A stretch of 64,000 bases of DNA from Evansella clarkii. Its GTDB lineage: Bacteria > Bacillota > Bacilli > Bacillales > Salisediminibacteriaceae. The notes under the pieces were generated by a model. That model ran no database searches and was not told the DNA's origin. It worked only from the letters and a program-made list of their open reading frames with translations. The position numbers were made by a program, and so were the translations under genes. The stretch is taken from NCBI RefSeq assembly GCF_002019695.1, contig NZ_MTIV01000022.1, positions 170,851 to 234,850 on the forward strand, read 5' to 3'. Shown in pieces: positions 62,816-64,000 of this stretch (position 1 is its first letter; each line of letters begins with the position of its first letter).

Positions 62816-63646
62816 CTATGAAGGCTCTTTGTTATTCTTTACCCATTGTTGGTAAAGAACGTACCCAACCACGTTTAAAGTGACCACTATTAACACCCAT
62901 ATGGGTGTTAAATGGTTTCTTTGATAAAGCGTAATGACTCCCCAAATAGTGAACAAGATCCAGTAAACTACAATACCGAAGAGTAAAACCACACTTGATA
63001 AAGGGGAATTATTAATAATTTCTCTTACGACATGTGAGTTTCCTTCGGAAATGGTTGTCGTTCCAATCTCCATAAACGCTGTCTTTTCTAATAATTCTTT
63101 ATTTTCGTAGTGATAGTCGGGGTCATTATTGGTGGTATAGGAGAAAATTAAATCGCGATCGAATGACTCAACATCTAACTCACTTATATAATAATACTTA
63201 TACGAAGTGGTGTATTGAGTTTCAGCCAGCATTGAATCAATTACTTTCTTTAGGTCATCCGTTATAATTTCTTGATCTTCTAAGATGGTCAAGACCTCTG
63301 CGTGAATTTCCGCATCCGCCTCTTTTGCCGTATTGCCAGACAGTGCGATCATTTCACTCAAAACAAATGATAATAACAGAGCAGCAATACCAACAACCAA
63401 AACTATTTTTGAGAAGACTTTTTGGGTATTAAAAATCTTTCCTACGACAGACACTTTTACTTTTTCCCCTCCGAACCTCTCTATAGCTATTTGTACCGCC
63501 TCTCTTTCTGATTTCCCTTCACTTTTTAATTCTTCCACCCCTTCCATTAAATGATTTCTCATTTCTTCTTTTAGTTCTTCAATTTCCTCTTTATCTCCAG
63601 TAGCGTGTTTATAGATAAAATTTACGTATTCGTCTATTTTCTTCAT
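62816..63646 (-). CDS. HAAS-domain membrane protein, PadR partner
   Basis: 276 residues. The N-terminal about 65 residues are a HAAS-type domain (IEELKEEMRNHLMEGVEELK, then SEREAVQIAIERFGG), found in Bacillaceae proteins encoded next to PadR regulators. A membrane segment follows near 75-95 (SKIVLVVGIAALLLSFVLS), then an outer domain of about 100 residues, and two C-terminal membrane segments. It is thought to sense or anchor, and the exact function is unknown. It lies 1 bp downstream of the PadR gene, so the two are translationally linked. The gene pair is AT-rich and may be an accessory or host-like module. Confidence 0.82.
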   Translation of the reverse strand: MKKIDEYVNFIYKHATGDKEEIEELKEEMRNHLMEGVEELKSEGKSEREAVQIAIERFGGEKVKVSVVGKIFNTQKVFSKIVLVVGIAALLLSFVLSEMIALSGNTAKEADAEIHAEVLTILEDQEIITDDLKKVIDSMLAETQYTTSYKYYYISELDVESFDRDLIFSYTTNNDPDYHYENKELLEKTAFMEIGTTTISEGNSHVVREIINNSPLSSVVLLFGIVVYWILFTIWGVITLYQRNHLTPIWVLIVVTLNVVGYVLYQQWVKNNKEPS

Positions 63647-63647
63647 T

Positions 63648-63983
63648 CTAGTTTCTCCCTTCTAAAAAATACTCCATTATTTCTTTTAAAAACCTCCATT
63701 CAACTTGCATAGCGTCAAATTTCTCCCTTCCAGCATCTGTGATTTTATAATATTTCCTTCTTCCGCCAGGTCCTTGGTCTGCACCCCAATAAGACTCAAT
63801 TAATTCACTTTTTTCCAGTCTTTTTAATGAAAGGTACAGTGTGGCCTCTTTAATATCGAAGTTGTTGTGACTCGTTTCTCGGATTGTTTTTGCTATTTGG
63901 TAACCGTACAAGTCCTCCCTGTGAAGGAGAGACATGATAATTAAATCTATATGACCTTTCAGCACCTCTTTGTTAATTTGCAA
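63648..63983 (-). CDS. PadR-family transcription regulator
   Basis: 111 residues with a complete PadR winged helix: LLHREDLYGYQIAKTI, ATLYLSLKRLEKSELIESYW, GPGGRRKYYKITDAG. PadR proteins repress nearby genes, here most likely its own operon with the HAAS membrane protein. The last 25 residues form the dimerisation helix. The start ATG at 63983 lies just below the end of the window; the ribosome binding site would fall in the terminal C-run, so the true upstream sequence is not visible. Confidence 0.92.
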   Translation of the reverse strand: MQINKEVLKGHIDLIIMSLLHREDLYGYQIAKTIRETSHNNFDIKEATLYLSLKRLEKSELIESYWGADQGPGGRRKYYKITDAGREKFDAMQVEWRFLKEIMEYFLEGRN

Positions 63984-63989
63984 ATATAT

Positions 63990-64000
63990 CCCCCCCCCCC
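63990..64000. other. Poly-C run at the window end
   Basis: The last 11 bases are almost all C, right before the PadR start codon. This could be a real homopolymer, but a contig-end artefact is as likely. Confidence 0.5.

Overview
The window looks like part of a large conjugative plasmid (or an integrated conjugative element) of a low-GC Gram-positive bacterium, most likely a Bacillaceae species. The signs are AGGAGG-type ribosome binding sites, TGnTATAAT promoters, AbrB and PadR/HAAS regulators, an IS110-family element, a MOBL-like relaxase and a Gram-positive type IV secretion system (T4SS). I see no rRNA, tRNA or CRISPR array.

Layout. Positions 1-12.6 kb read rightward: a MoxR-like AAA+ ATPase and its VWA partner, small unknown proteins, a Clp-like double AAA+ ATPase, an SF1 helicase and a DUF1351-like coiled-coil protein. 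Almost every gap in this block carries a strong RNA hairpin. From 12.6 kb to the end nearly everything reads leftward. It begins with a GIY-YIG/TPR protein and a low-GC cassette of exported proteins (14.1-16.3 kb). Next come an HU-like protein, a small unknown, and a 1765-residue protein with both catalytic barrels of a multisubunit RNA polymerase (18.1-23.4 kb). The VirD4/TraG coupling-protein gene (23.6-32.9 kb) follows, cut by four self-splicing introns: two group II and two group I. Beyond it are a tail-anchored coiled-coil protein, a second Clp-like ATPase, two paralogous acidic proteins, the relaxase and an acidic protein (33-42.3 kb), and a second exported-protein cassette (42.5-43.6 kb). 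The mating-channel genes fill 43.7-60.7 kb: two VirB8-like proteins, a two-domain wall hydrolase, a membrane protein, an IS110 insertion, a VirB2-like protein, a giant VirB6-like protein, a VirB4-like protein without Walker motifs and a VirB3/VirB4-N protein. The window ends with a DUF3945-like protein, an XRE regulator, a repeat-rich putative replication origin with two perfect DnaA boxes (62.1-62.8 kb) and a PadR/HAAS pair.

How the parts fit. Six copies of a 24-bp palindrome (AAAACRYTG-N6-CARYGTTTT) sit at promoters of genes spread over 40 kb, including the coupling protein, T4SS genes and even the homing-endonuclease gene inside an intron. This suggests one plasmid regulator controls transfer. 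Two noncoding regions (10.6-11.05 and 62.1-62.8 kb) share several motif families and may be paired replication or maintenance loci.

The two strongest candidates for something undescribed are the single-chain RNA polymerase encoded next to the transfer genes and the coupling-protein gene built from five exons, one only 17 nt long.
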